This document shows positions 18,301 through 25,260 of a DNA stretch of 64,000 nt, one piece after another. Source of the DNA: UBA1765 sp045615885. GTDB taxonomy: Bacteria; Fibrobacterota; Fibrobacteria; Fibrobacterales; Fibrobacteraceae. The stretch lies in the NCBI GenBank assembly GCA_045615885.1, contig JAZLFR010000055.1:1-64000 (forward strand), given 5' to 3'. The notes below the pieces were generated by a model. The model was not told the origin of the DNA. It saw only the letters and a program-made list of their open reading frames with translations, and ran no database searches. A program made the position numbers and the translations under genes. How positions within the stretch are numbered: position 1 is the stretch's first letter; the number at the start of each line of letters is the position of its first letter.

Positions 18301-21106
18301 TTGCCGGTTCTTCGCAATCTGGGGTTCCAATAAATTCCTTTATTTTTTCATCGGAACCAGTATATTCTTCAATCGGCTTGTGAATGACAATACCAGAGGC
18401 AGGACTTAATTCAATGGATTCTGAATTTGGATGCCCAATGCCTAAACCATCAGTAGGGTCTTCATCAATCAAATAAAAATTGATATCACCAAAAGCATCA
18501 CCGCACCCACCATCGATTTCTACTTTAAAAAGCGGGTCTGCTATGCTTGTCAATGCTGGTGTCGTATTCGGGAATGTGAGCTCCCAAGTTTTGTCATCGT
18601 CATCTACACTGGTCAAGCTAAACATTGTAGATGACAACGCGGTATAATGGGCGCCAGTTGCACTAGAAAGAATTCTTATCAACAGTTTGCCCGGCATGAC
18701 TTTTGTCCCAGAAGCAAGATCCAAATAAACCAGTTCTTCCTTCTGCCCAAAGTCCTTGCATTTTTTGGCCAGCGAAACATTGCCTTCTCTAAATGCGACT
18801 TTAGAAGATTCGTCAACATCAGTTACCCATACCCAAAAATCAGATGAGTATGTACCTTCTGTATATCGGCAGGAATACAATCCCTTTTCTGGGAATGGCG
18901 ATGTTTCTGACACAGGAGTCCCCATTTCATATACGGAACCTTGGTAACATCTTGCGCTACCAAAGCCTGTTGGCTGTAAACCTCCTAGATACAAAACATT
19001 ATATGCAGTGTCATTATCCTTTACAAGTTGCTCACCGACATTCATGTAAAGAATACGCGGCATAACAAGTAGTGATGGGTTCAGATCTTCGGTTTCTGCA
19101 TTGATATATTCATCGTTAACATATTGAGATGCCAGGTCTATTTTGAGGGTCGGGGCTAACGCAATCCAATGGGCATCTGCCGTAGTATTGCTTGAACCAT
19201 CTTCGGATTCATCACCAGGGTCGCTACTTTCACCACAGCTGTTGCCTGCAGCACAAATGACTTTTGCACTTGTCAAGATTTTAATGATTTCTGGATCAAA
19301 TTGTAAAAATTCACTATCTCCGCCGCCAACCTTTTCCATGCTTTTTAACTTAGCACATGTTGCAGCCGTGGCATAAACAGATCCATTCCAATTGCTGCCT
19401 TTTATTTTTTGTATATCGGCTTTGGTGTAAATGAAATAATTATAAGTGCCGGAACCTTGCTGCATTATTTCGCCGGTACCACCCTTATTAAGGTAGAGCA
19501 TCACAACAGAATTCGATGTTGTTGGAGGAAAATTCTGCTGTCCAACGGCTTCGTCATAAATGAAAATGAATTTACCGTTCAGCGTTCCAGCTGGATTTGC
19601 CAGATGCGTGTGATGAAGCTTAACGACAAGGAAGCCATTGTAGAGGTAATCCTTTTTATTTTCAGGAGTATTCAATTGCTCATAGCATCTGTTCAGTTTT
19701 CCAACAAAATCGGCATCTCTTAAATCATGAATATCCCTACTACACTCTGAGTTGTTTGCATACGCTTCAAAGCTGGAATACGCCGTAGTGAGCATATCAT
19801 CCACTTTATAATTTGAGCCATCGCATCCATCACCCTCTGCCTTCCGCCATTTGGTATCGCAATACTCTTTCACATCTTTACCGCATTCAAATGGAGCCTC
19901 TCCAATTACCGTTGCTGAATGAGTTTCTGCCTTTGTTGCAAAATATCTCCAGTTATATTCACCGGTAATCATACCCCAAAGGCTAGACCAAAAATTCCCT
20001 TCTTGATGGTAGCGGTAATACTCGTCATTTTTTGCATCATAATAAGTTTTACTGATATAAATTTCTGATTCTGAATTATTGCCAAGAATTCGTCTTGAGG
20101 CATTGCCAATGCTTGCTCCATCGCCACTTATGCTACCTTCATTTGGCATCCATACATTTTTTTCAACTTTGAATATATGCCCACCTTCACTAAATAAAAT
20201 AAACGCATCATCGCTAAGGCAAAGGTTTCCTGTAAATTTTGCTCCATGACCGCTCAAATTAGTTTGCATTGAACCGTTCACATAGGTATTGCCGAACACT
20301 GTTAAACTATCGCTACTGATATCTACATTGGAATTGAAGTATGCATTGCCCGTAATAGATTTAAGTTTTCCCCCAGCATTACCTGCAACATAGAGATGCT
20401 TCACCGTAGAACTGTTGCCAGCATCGAAATCGCCACCAATGCAAGCATATCCACCAACAGTAATATTATCACCGCTAAGTGATGAATTTCCAGTTACAAT
20501 AAAATCTTGTGCAACTTTACCCGGGTTTTCACTCCAATTACCGTTAATAAGCATGGATGTGGCAGCATGTCCGCCCGCAAAAGCAGTTGTTCCACCAAAA
20601 TATGCGTAATTATAGTCAACCGCAGCTGCTTCTGCCGGTATTGGAATTCTATACAAGCCATCAACATTCAAAATTGCAACTTGACTATATCTTGAATTAT
20701 CTCGGCCAATACCGGTAGAAATAATCTTTATTGCTATAGGCCTTGCACTAGTATCAACATCAACCAATTTAATAGAGTTTAATTGCTGTATAGACGATTC
20801 AAGAGATGGAATCAATTGATCCAATGAAATTGGTGTTTTGGTCCCATGCAAAAACTGAGTTACCAAGGCGGCAGTTTCATTACCATTGTAAGAAAGCCAT
20901 GCACGAGCTGCGTTGAGACCAGCCTGGCTTGCCTGGTAAGCTTCATTCTGCTTCAATCGGGCGGCACTTGCTTGGTTTTCAGAAACCAACCATTTATGCA
21001 CCGCAGTGGCTGCAATGGTAGCCATCATCATGAACAAAAGAACGGTAATGAGGGCAACACCTTTCTTGCCGTTTTTCAAAGTAAAGTCTGTTTTGAAATT
21101 TCGCAT
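12353..21106 (-). CDS. Giant PilX/GspK-type minor pilin with adhesin-like body, module 2 (2,917 aa)
   Basis: The leader MRNFKTDFTLKNGKKG^ is followed by VALITVLLFMMMATIAATAV, with Thr at +5 instead of Glu. The body parallels protein 1: bactofilin-like solenoid (from about 167), 'GKFIFIY...NYFIYT' domain, acidic/Ser linker (about 635), SDFWVW domain, InlB-like repeat (1012-1149), CFNENF/CIDQC Cys-rich part, lectin-like 'VFRSNAD...NWRSGGSC' (1435-1702), 'GGGIYIS' (about 2107), then Ig-like repeats each opening with Cys. The last 170 residues form a Cys-rich tail homologous to that of protein 3 but absent from protein 1. The start is the ATG at 21106, preceded by GAGG (21113-21116). An upstream TTG at 21118 is less likely. 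It lies 20 bases after the module 2 prepilin stop. Confidence 0.85.
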   Translation of the reverse strand: MRNFKTDFTLKNGKKGVALITVLLFMMMATIAATAVHKWLVSENQASAARLKQNEAYQASQAGLNAARAWLSYNGNETAALVTQFLHGTKTPISLDQLIPSLESSIQQLNSIKLVDVDTSARPIAIKIISTGIGRDNSRYSQVAILNVDGLYRIPIPAEAAAVDYNYAYFGGTTAFAGGHAATSMLINGNWSENPGKVAQDFIVTGNSSLSGDNITVGGYACIGGDFDAGNSSTVKHLYVAGNAGGKLKSITGNAYFNSNVDISSDSLTVFGNTYVNGSMQTNLSGHGAKFTGNLCLSDDAFILFSEGGHIFKVEKNVWMPNEGSISGDGASIGNASRRILGNNSESEIYISKTYYDAKNDEYYRYHQEGNFWSSLWGMITGEYNWRYFATKAETHSATVIGEAPFECGKDVKEYCDTKWRKAEGDGCDGSNYKVDDMLTTAYSSFEAYANNSECSRDIHDLRDADFVGKLNRCYEQLNTPENKKDYLYNGFLVVKLHHTHLANPAGTLNGKFIFIYDEAVGQQNFPPTTSNSVVMLYLNKGGTGEIMQQGSGTYNYFIYTKADIQKIKGSNWNGSVYATAATCAKLKSMEKVGGGDSEFLQFDPEIIKILTSAKVICAAGNSCGESSDPGDESEDGSSNTTADAHWIALAPTLKIDLASQYVNDEYINAETEDLNPSLLVMPRILYMNVGEQLVKDNDTAYNVLYLGGLQPTGFGSARCYQGSVYEMGTPVSETSPFPEKGLYSCRYTEGTYSSDFWVWVTDVDESSKVAFREGNVSLAKKCKDFGQKEELVYLDLASGTKVMPGKLLIRILSSATGAHYTALSSTMFSLTSVDDDDKTWELTFPNTTPALTSIADPLFKVEIDGGCGDAFGDINFYLIDEDPTDGLGIGHPNSESIELSPASGIVIHKPIEEYTGSDEKIKEFIGTPDCEEPANVNELTHWNPNSPLCEAVENDFNQYSGGWRCDLGTEILMEVANGDVDYREGCILVQDSVNKAHVASITETTYAYASLKKKPFILYVKIEGMLGNVDTYESGNTESDTKDRIQNKTNHLADDEYLEDAEVVLLDENDKPMGTCKTGRKGDCTFTVYYGKTYYAMAKGEYFDHWSYNCESCKNPKTMGCECKVFEKKNYIAVTVVENDTVQANYTRKGTCFNENFEHLHSYCDEDVTAAKIGGNPRLNAAVKKPTSNGWSNTRENGNALQALSDAARGNGEFCIDQCVTTPEYRYSEYGEPYGTKYQYYHDIYCSVEGNPNIPINESVEYKERKENNYWSYYDPGVKCSQQIERRLEWGKMDDQFKYFYETKFTGGSLSGYTWCNKNNENDNTYRCLNPIAMSTYTDAKYLNSEGACPKNSHPLSFYDGPYIRGGYYPQNDPWAKWLKVMMTHKAQQSKTGVRHRDATITATIEGATGTTFDIILWNAKPYIHREEGLNYLTPSNGTDKTSYVILRKEEAGYNGTYTEDFTWNDGGIGNVGEANDGGSFSGIVFRSNADASSFFLLGINPSKEIGQDTSSHLLLCHNTERVAFYSDNMSAGGNSTDNAKRDLAREVKTPYNKDHCVVETLKDEKNVNIPWNKIQNRALQVRVDLNDDSAHVTFAYANKDVYKNKEFLNSPNFDRNNMTVYLKKSFCLTCSKDFGYPIKVKDFINPYDPMDRTEYLREWDFDPIAKMDKKTNKYVGFVPHNPNKRLFNLNWRSGGSCGSEYQGKEAGVFCAFDDINVRVTKGEQTIPIRYVYDWCPDKGECTYEFSYSTDGGKNWIPEGAFTLPDTAKKYPKGSLLIQALARDEINGSREIFTDTCASFVTTTGNDKCYDNYLLFKDYNTGDSAKLIDMFIPVSYSVKGPDNWYYSKIEEFVTKFAAQEWDGASNNALEVRKELCKDEDGSDHYSATQYCSNKTSTGTNSHATTNTTFHPKDGTENKTTNLRTGSYVKLSSSKAAIDNEPEYITNYIQLKDSIGHDNEKMYLNFANSTFSFEMLQVSLADEIKVWMVDREGRKSADYIVPGVEASLNKAGSYCNVYDDVVSKEDYEANPSNYSGYYKELCQYNLVWVRDVKRLQRKTGYAGLYPHILVSFDVDTYAMLPGADENFNAQEVSKIYFQVKNSRGGGIYISQLKNTCASALRVDSCAIDGSMTADKEVNEGTMVQLSAKVAGTTECKIERIQGNGNYNLLGGTNGRDPFDFDKYSIHNTYIEDLKPFNINLITDCAATGSTNCESKFKITCKNASGEEKSCQTAKTLKVKNATATCYASNKKSVTYDGNGNLSLGATFSSYKSPIEAYLTFTDYATQEKTIIEHYSVTTSATKACAVNSSGQTKNTANCVYFQFKPSRSGTYAIAYGKDDNFVESDCKTEVEVPERTLHSCAWNQSTVSGGSGSTANASAMGSLLSKEGKITLTKRNSSTTIEKTCYFNPENVGAEVSCGFTPPSENGIYDAVISFNDKETTCEPLTVASKPYPDECKVSDYGLFNAKIKNLTRGATYSYRLIICANKLGMECTIETSGATTKTGTDETTTSIPINTTVEKGKSYTYVFEVSTSGDFENNVERCSPEEYIHKDIKLEADYADCQFATTQINKGGYAKFVVKNATGLVDDEWMELRSSSESLGQISVKKNGMPSEKDIQIPNTIKSGTYTYSLYSLGKTDPICTAELTVNPITATCKIQSMSGQDISKVISGTHVKFVMSDVRNAPTNQKSSFEYKDQTGAVNSFEWNPWNVSWQPQQFQEIGAPLITTVAVYTVTDASGEVICETEPLYVAKMGDCGVDNEDQRQIRAVNGSIAIYNYRYEKKQGNTTHFYFYYTGNPKSFGVKSPDRAGPYRVGEGILCSGCVRGGIVDPYSSMAMDCPAAYKHDGYNCITVYPRWEKPNGGDQGFVPGNPYKYTIETNYSGYEGASGPGPGSNKSCTAELNILCKNSDWYSGYCYD

Positions 21107-21112
21107 AGTAAA

Positions 21113-21116
21113 CCTC
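21113..21116 (-). promoter_or_regulatory. Ribosome binding site of giant gene 2
   Basis: GAGG on the minus strand stands 6 bases before the ATG at 21106, in the short gap after the prepilin stop. Confidence 0.6.
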
Positions 21117-21126
21117 AAAAAATTGC

Positions 21127-22401
21127 TTAAACGCCGTTGTTCGGAGTAGGAATGATTCTTTCAATTTGAGTAACTTCACCGCGGTTGTTTACATCAAACT
21201 CAAGCTTGAATGCTTTATGCTTGCGTTTGTCATCACCCGGTGTTATAAAATCGTACTGCTTAGAATCTCGCGGGAAAATGTTCAACTTGGAAAATTCCAA
21301 ATAGCCTTCGGCTGCATGAGGTGAATAGAAGGAGAATGTTAAAGTCAAGCACGCATTAGTGACCTCTTCTCTAAATGCAAATTCAAAATAGCGGTAACTA
21401 TCTTCCGCTTCGTCTTGTTGCGCCGGATAGACTAGAAAATCCTGCATGTTCTGGATTAGTGCCCCTGAACGTGTTCTAAAGCCTACGCCTATATGGTCAA
21501 TTTCAGCCTGGAAATTTCGCATATAATTGACAGCTCCGTCATTTGGCACATTCAGCTTGAACGACATTGCGTAAACAGTATCTTGCTTGAATGTAAACTG
21601 CGAACATTCATTCCAAGCTTCACCAGAAACTGGATTGTTAATAAAATAGAGTTGCGACGGATAAACTGTAGTTGCTCCCGCATTGTTATAAAAACCATTG
21701 ATACGAACCGCATTGATTCCGTCAATTTTCCTTATAGTTAGCGGCCATGTACCACTTTGGTTTGTAGATACAAATGTGAACGCAGATGCTTCTGAATAGC
21801 AACCATGAGCCAAATCTGTTGGAGTGCAAAAATTTCCGTCCTGCATTCGTCTGCCAGGTATCAAAGAAAATTTGGTTACTGAATCTTTAGCAATCAACAC
21901 CGCCGGTGTCGGACTTTCAGAACTACCGCATTCCGCAGGTGCACTTCCTTCAGAAAATACATGCAATGTTTCGCATTTTCTATAAAGTTTCTTATTTTGT
22001 GCGTACCAGCTAATCTGCTGTAAAAATTCAGCCTTGCCAGAATTATCATAAACAAGTCGCTTGAACGAAATACTATCCAAGCCAGAACCGCCCTGATTCT
22101 GGTGTAAATCGTAAGAAGCAGTATCGCCATTTGCAAGGTCATAATAAACTGCTGAATCGAGATTGTAGGCACTTCCGTCTTCAAAGCTCGCCTTCGCGCC
22201 CATCTGGCTGAGGTCTTCCTGCAAAAGCACCGCTGCGGCATTCGCTTCCGAAGAACTCTTTACCATTGCCTCTGAACGAATTCGGAACTTTACGCTATCG
22301 CTGTACGCTTGGCCCGCGACCATGACTATGATGCCAATAAGCCCGCAATAGACCATAAGCTCCATGAGGGTGAATCCTTGCTTGGTGGTCTTGCCCAACA
22401 A
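21127..22401 (-). CDS. PilW/GspJ-type prepilin, module 2
   Basis: The N-terminus reads LGKTTKQG^FTLMELMVYCGLIGI with Glu at +5. The body is about 400 residues and collinear with the other two prepilins (RIRSEAMVKSSSEANAAAVLL, ILIPGRRMQDG-like segment, YRYFEFAFREEVTNACLTL), and ends IIPTPNNGV. No in-frame ATG precedes the pilin motif. The frame stays open back to 22533, and TTG at 22401 is the nearest acceptable start, without a clear Shine-Dalgarno sequence. A CCCGCGGAAACTC stretch just upstream is shared with the module 3 leader. It is co-transcribed with giant gene 2. Confidence 0.8.
   Translation of the reverse strand: MLGKTTKQGFTLMELMVYCGLIGIIVMVAGQAYSDSVKFRIRSEAMVKSSSEANAAAVLLQEDLSQMGAKASFEDGSAYNLDSAVYYDLANGDTASYDLHQNQGGSGLDSISFKRLVYDNSGKAEFLQQISWYAQNKKLYRKCETLHVFSEGSAPAECGSSESPTPAVLIAKDSVTKFSLIPGRRMQDGNFCTPTDLAHGCYSEASAFTFVSTNQSGTWPLTIRKIDGINAVRINGFYNNAGATTVYPSQLYFINNPVSGEAWNECSQFTFKQDTVYAMSFKLNVPNDGAVNYMRNFQAEIDHIGVGFRTRSGALIQNMQDFLVYPAQQDEAEDSYRYFEFAFREEVTNACLTLTFSFYSPHAAEGYLEFSKLNIFPRDSKQYDFITPGDDKRKHKAFKLEFDVNNRGEVTQIERIIPTPNNGV
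22213..22335 (-). repeat. 123-bp block identical to module 3 (copy 1)
   Basis: It encodes GIIVMVAGQAYSDSVKF and the following helix up to QED. It is identical base for base to 24038-24160 and flanked by diverged sequence. Confidence 0.85.
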
Positions 22402-22488
22402 ACTATTAGAGTTTCCGCGGGAATTAGAAGGAGGAAAAACTAATTGGATAGTTTTGGGGAAAATGTAAAGAAGATTCTCGGAAATGAA

Positions 22489-22518
22489 AAAATATGCTAA
22501 TTCAATCCATTTTGTAAA
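22489..22518 (-). promoter_or_regulatory. Candidate sigma-70-type promoter of module 2
   Basis: On the minus strand TTTACA (22518-22513) is followed after 18 bases by TATTTT (22494-22489), about 85 bases before the TTG start. The region is AT-rich and shared with the divergent Rpn gene. Confidence 0.3.
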
Positions 22519-22657
22519 GTTTGTAAAAAATCATTTTTTTGAAAATTTGGTTTCCGAAAATCGCGAAAAAAGCGTTTTATATTAACGAATAGAGCTACTG
22601 TGCAAAAATCTATTCTCGCGTTGCCGTGTGGCCTGCGAAAAATGCCAAAACGCTTTC

Positions 22658-23620
22658 ATGAAAAACATCGACAAAATTTTGAAGAAGGATCTGCCGCTCG
22701 AAGCGATCCCTGAGCTCCTTCGCGAATACACATTTCTTGACGTAAAGTTCGATGCAGCATTCAAGCGGCTCTTTTCTGATGTCAAGCTCCTGCAACATTT
22801 TCTGAACACGGTTCTGCATCTTCAGGGGCGCGCTAAAATCCGCAAGCTTGAGCTTCGCAGTTCAGACATCGGCCTGATCCAGGCTTCCGAAGACGTCATC
22901 CGTGTAGATGTTCGCGCGCAGAACGGCAACAGGGAATGGTTCGATGTGGAAATGCAGAAGTTCACGCATTCCTCGCTCAAGGACCGTGCCGTGCTTTACG
23001 GTGCGATTGTCGCGGCTGAGGCGCATCGCGAAGCCCTGCTCGAATACCACGGCAAGATGGCAAAAATCGGCAAGCGCGCCCGTTACAGCATGCCGAAGGT
23101 AATCTGCCTCTGGCTCCTTGGCCAGCCGATCGACGCCGATTACGGCTATCGCGAGGAATGGGCCATCTATCGCAAGAGCAAGGTCGTGAAAAATGCAAGC
23201 CCCTTGCCGGAAAGCGAAGTTTTGAACTATATTTGGATTGATCTTAGCAAGTTCGACAAGGAAAAAAGGCTTTCCAAGGTCGAGCGCGATTGGCTTGAGC
23301 TCCTCAGCAACAGCCAATCTCACAAGGAAGTCCCGGCTGGCGCCTCCAGCATCATCCGGCTGGCATACGAACGCATCCGCATCCGCCGCACCCCGAAAGA
23401 AATTCTTGAACGACAGGAGAACAGCATGCTTACGCAACTTGAAATTGACGACCGCCTTGACACGGCTGTGAAGAATGCCGTTTCGCAAAACACTAAGGAC
23501 GTTACAAAGAAGGTTACCAAGAATATGGCGAAGCAGATGTTGAAGGAGCATGTTCCTTTGGACGTGATCGCCCGTGTGTCAAAACTCCCGATGGCGACGA
23601 TCCTTTCCCTGAAAGCATAG
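22658..23620 (+). CDS. Rpn family PD-(D/E)XK nuclease/putative transposase, copy B
   Basis: This is a full-length Rpn-type protein (320 aa from ATG 22658; a GTG at 22628 would add 10 residues). It has 'TFLDVKFDAAFKRLFSDVKLLQHFLN' near the N-terminus and 'WFDVEMQKF' as the E-x-Q/K strand. The C-terminal 'AKQMLKEHVPLDVIARVSKLPMATILSL' is the small helical, HTH-like tail common in the family. It is clearly paralogous to copies A and C but much more diverged. It is divergent from module 2 and in line with module 3, so it marks the switch in gene direction between modules. Confidence 0.9.
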   Translation: MKNIDKILKKDLPLEAIPELLREYTFLDVKFDAAFKRLFSDVKLLQHFLNTVLHLQGRAKIRKLELRSSDIGLIQASEDVIRVDVRAQNGNREWFDVEMQKFTHSSLKDRAVLYGAIVAAEAHREALLEYHGKMAKIGKRARYSMPKVICLWLLGQPIDADYGYREEWAIYRKSKVVKNASPLPESEVLNYIWIDLSKFDKEKRLSKVERDWLELLSNSQSHKEVPAGASSIIRLAYERIRIRRTPKEILERQENSMLTQLEIDDRLDTAVKNAVSQNTKDVTKKVTKNMAKQMLKEHVPLDVIARVSKLPMATILSLKA

Positions 23621-23651
23621 ACTTTTGCTACCTAGCTTGATTACTTGCTCA

Positions 23652-23677
23652 GCCTGCCGCCCAGCGGCAGGCTTTTG
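23652..23677 (+). terminator. Terminator after Rpn copy B
   Basis: GCCTGCCG (23652-23659) and CGGCAGGC (23665-23672) form an 8-bp GC-rich stem followed by TTTTGT, 31 bases after the stop. Confidence 0.75.
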
Positions 23678-23730
23678 TATTTAAAAATTTACAAATTTAT
23701 TTTTTTTGCCATAATTCAAACTTTCCCTAT

Positions 23731-23759
23731 TTGCACTTTGCGTTAAAAAAACTTATCTT
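23731..23759 (+). promoter_or_regulatory. Candidate sigma-70-type promoter of module 3
   Basis: TTGCAC (23731-23736), 17 bases, TATCTT (23754-23759), in an AT-rich stretch about 48 bases before the prepilin ATG and after the Rpn terminator. Confidence 0.4.
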
Positions 23760-23806
23760 TATTAAAACGGGATGTTGTACACCCCGCCTTAAGTTGTAGG
23801 TTTTTT

Positions 23807-25258
23807 ATGCGTAAACTCAAGAAATCAACGCAGAATAAACATTTTGTAGGCATGGCCGCACTCGGTCAGGCACCCTCGGTGCGTTCTAAAATGCCGCATT
23901 CCCGCGGAAACTCCAGTATAGAGAATTCCTGCGCGAACTCCGGTACATCCTCCTATTTTTGTCCTCAAAAAAAGCTGTGCAATAGCTTCAAAAAAGGGTT
24001 CACCCTTATGGAGCTCATGGTCTATTGCGGGCTCATAGGCATCATAGTCATGGTCGCGGGCCAAGCGTACAGCGATAGCGTAAAGTTCCGAATTCGTTCA
24101 GAGGCAATGGTAAAGAGTTCTTCGGAAGCGAATGCCGCAGCGGTGCTTTTGCAGGAAGACTTGAGCCAGATGGGCGCGAAGGCGAGCTTTAAAGACAGCA
24201 ATATATACCAGTATAATTTTGCTGTGCTAAACGATACCTCGACTGGTTCTGACGGCTCGATAACCGACAAGGCTTCGTACGACCTGGTAAAAAATTATGG
24301 TGGTTCTGGGCTAGACAGCATTTCATTCAAGCGAGTCGTATATGACGATGAAGGCAAGGCTGACTTTGTACAGCGCATTGCCTGGGTGGCTAAGGATAAA
24401 AAGCTTTTTAGGGAATGCGAAACCTTAGATACAATTTCCGGTAAGCCTGCACCGGCAGACTGCAAGTATAGGGCTCCAGAACAGATTTTAATGGCTTCTA
24501 ATTCCGTTACAAAATTTTCATTGACTCCGGGTAAACGTCTGCAGGATGGCAAGAACTGCCCGACAACAAACGAAAGCAAGGGTTGCTTAAAGTCGGGGAC
24601 TACTTTCACTTTGGCGTCAAGAGGTGATGGTAGCGGCGAAATAAGTCCTTTAAATGTAAGAGGCGACACAATTAGCGGCTTTTTTAACAACAATAATAAT
24701 ACTGGCACTTCGTCTAAAATTCTTTACTCGCAACTCTACTTTTTAAAAAACGAGGTTGCAAATCCAGAGTGGGACAAGTGTACTCTTTTCACATTTGAAC
24801 CTAATATGACTTATGCGGTGTCTTTTTACATATATGCACCTAGCAGAATCGGCTATGTAAACTACATGCGGAATTTTCAGGCTGAGCAAGATCATATAGG
24901 CGTAGGCTTTAGAGGGCGAGACGGGAACCGAGTTTCCGGTGCTGTTGACGACTTTCTTGTGTACCCTTCTCAGCAAGATGACTCCAAAGATGGTTACCGT
25001 TACTTTGAATTCAGTTTTAGAGAACAAACTCAAGCCTGTTTGACATTTACATTCTCATTCTATTCTAGCCATGCTGCCGAAGGGTATTTGGTTCTATCGG
25101 GAATCGGAATATACCCTAGGGATGAAGCCTCTTACGATTTTACACCTGGTGCAAGCAAGGACCAGCACAAGGCATTCAAGCTTGACCTAGACATAAATAA
25201 CCGTGGCGAAATTACTGAAATCAAACGATTGATTCCGACACCCAACAATGGAGTGTGA
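23807..25258 (+). CDS. PilW/GspJ-type prepilin, module 3
   Basis: The prepilin motif FKKG^FTLMELMVYCGLIGIIVMVAGQAYSDS with Glu +5 is preceded by an unusually long leader. ATG 23807 gives about 65 residues; ATG 23891 (MPHSRGN) gives a shorter one and is a plausible alternative. Leader residues SSYFCPQKKLCNSF are shared with module 1. The body ends LIPTPNNGV and has the same beta-rich C-terminal domain (YRYFEFSFREQTQACLTFTF). The gene is a mosaic: 23923-24015 matches module 1 perfectly, 24038-24160 matches module 2 perfectly. The stop TGA (25256-25258) is 2 bases before the giant gene ATG. Confidence 0.85.
   Translation: MRKLKKSTQNKHFVGMAALGQAPSVRSKMPHSRGNSSIENSCANSGTSSYFCPQKKLCNSFKKGFTLMELMVYCGLIGIIVMVAGQAYSDSVKFRIRSEAMVKSSSEANAAAVLLQEDLSQMGAKASFKDSNIYQYNFAVLNDTSTGSDGSITDKASYDLVKNYGGSGLDSISFKRVVYDDEGKADFVQRIAWVAKDKKLFRECETLDTISGKPAPADCKYRAPEQILMASNSVTKFSLTPGKRLQDGKNCPTTNESKGCLKSGTTFTLASRGDGSGEISPLNVRGDTISGFFNNNNNTGTSSKILYSQLYFLKNEVANPEWDKCTLFTFEPNMTYAVSFYIYAPSRIGYVNYMRNFQAEQDHIGVGFRGRDGNRVSGAVDDFLVYPSQQDDSKDGYRYFEFSFREQTQACLTFTFSFYSSHAAEGYLVLSGIGIYPRDEASYDFTPGASKDQHKAFKLDLDINNRGEITEIKRLIPTPNNGV
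23923..24015 (+). repeat. 93-bp block identical to module 1 (copy 2)
   Basis: Identical to the minus strand of 11924-12016; covers the leader and the FTLMEL codons. Confidence 0.85.
24038..24160 (+). repeat. 123-bp block identical to module 2 (copy 2)
   Basis: Identical to the minus strand of 22213-22335; covers the hydrophobic helix and the start of the globular domain. Confidence 0.85.
25250..25253 (+). promoter_or_regulatory. Ribosome binding site of giant gene 3
   Basis: GGAG lies in the last codons of the prepilin gene, 7 bases before ATG 25261. This makes the ATG preferable to the GTG at 25255. Confidence 0.65.
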
Positions 25259-25260
25259 TT

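Noticed and set aside
22862..23551. 229-codon frame antisense to Rpn copy B
   Set aside because: The plus-strand Rpn frame has family motifs; this one has none.
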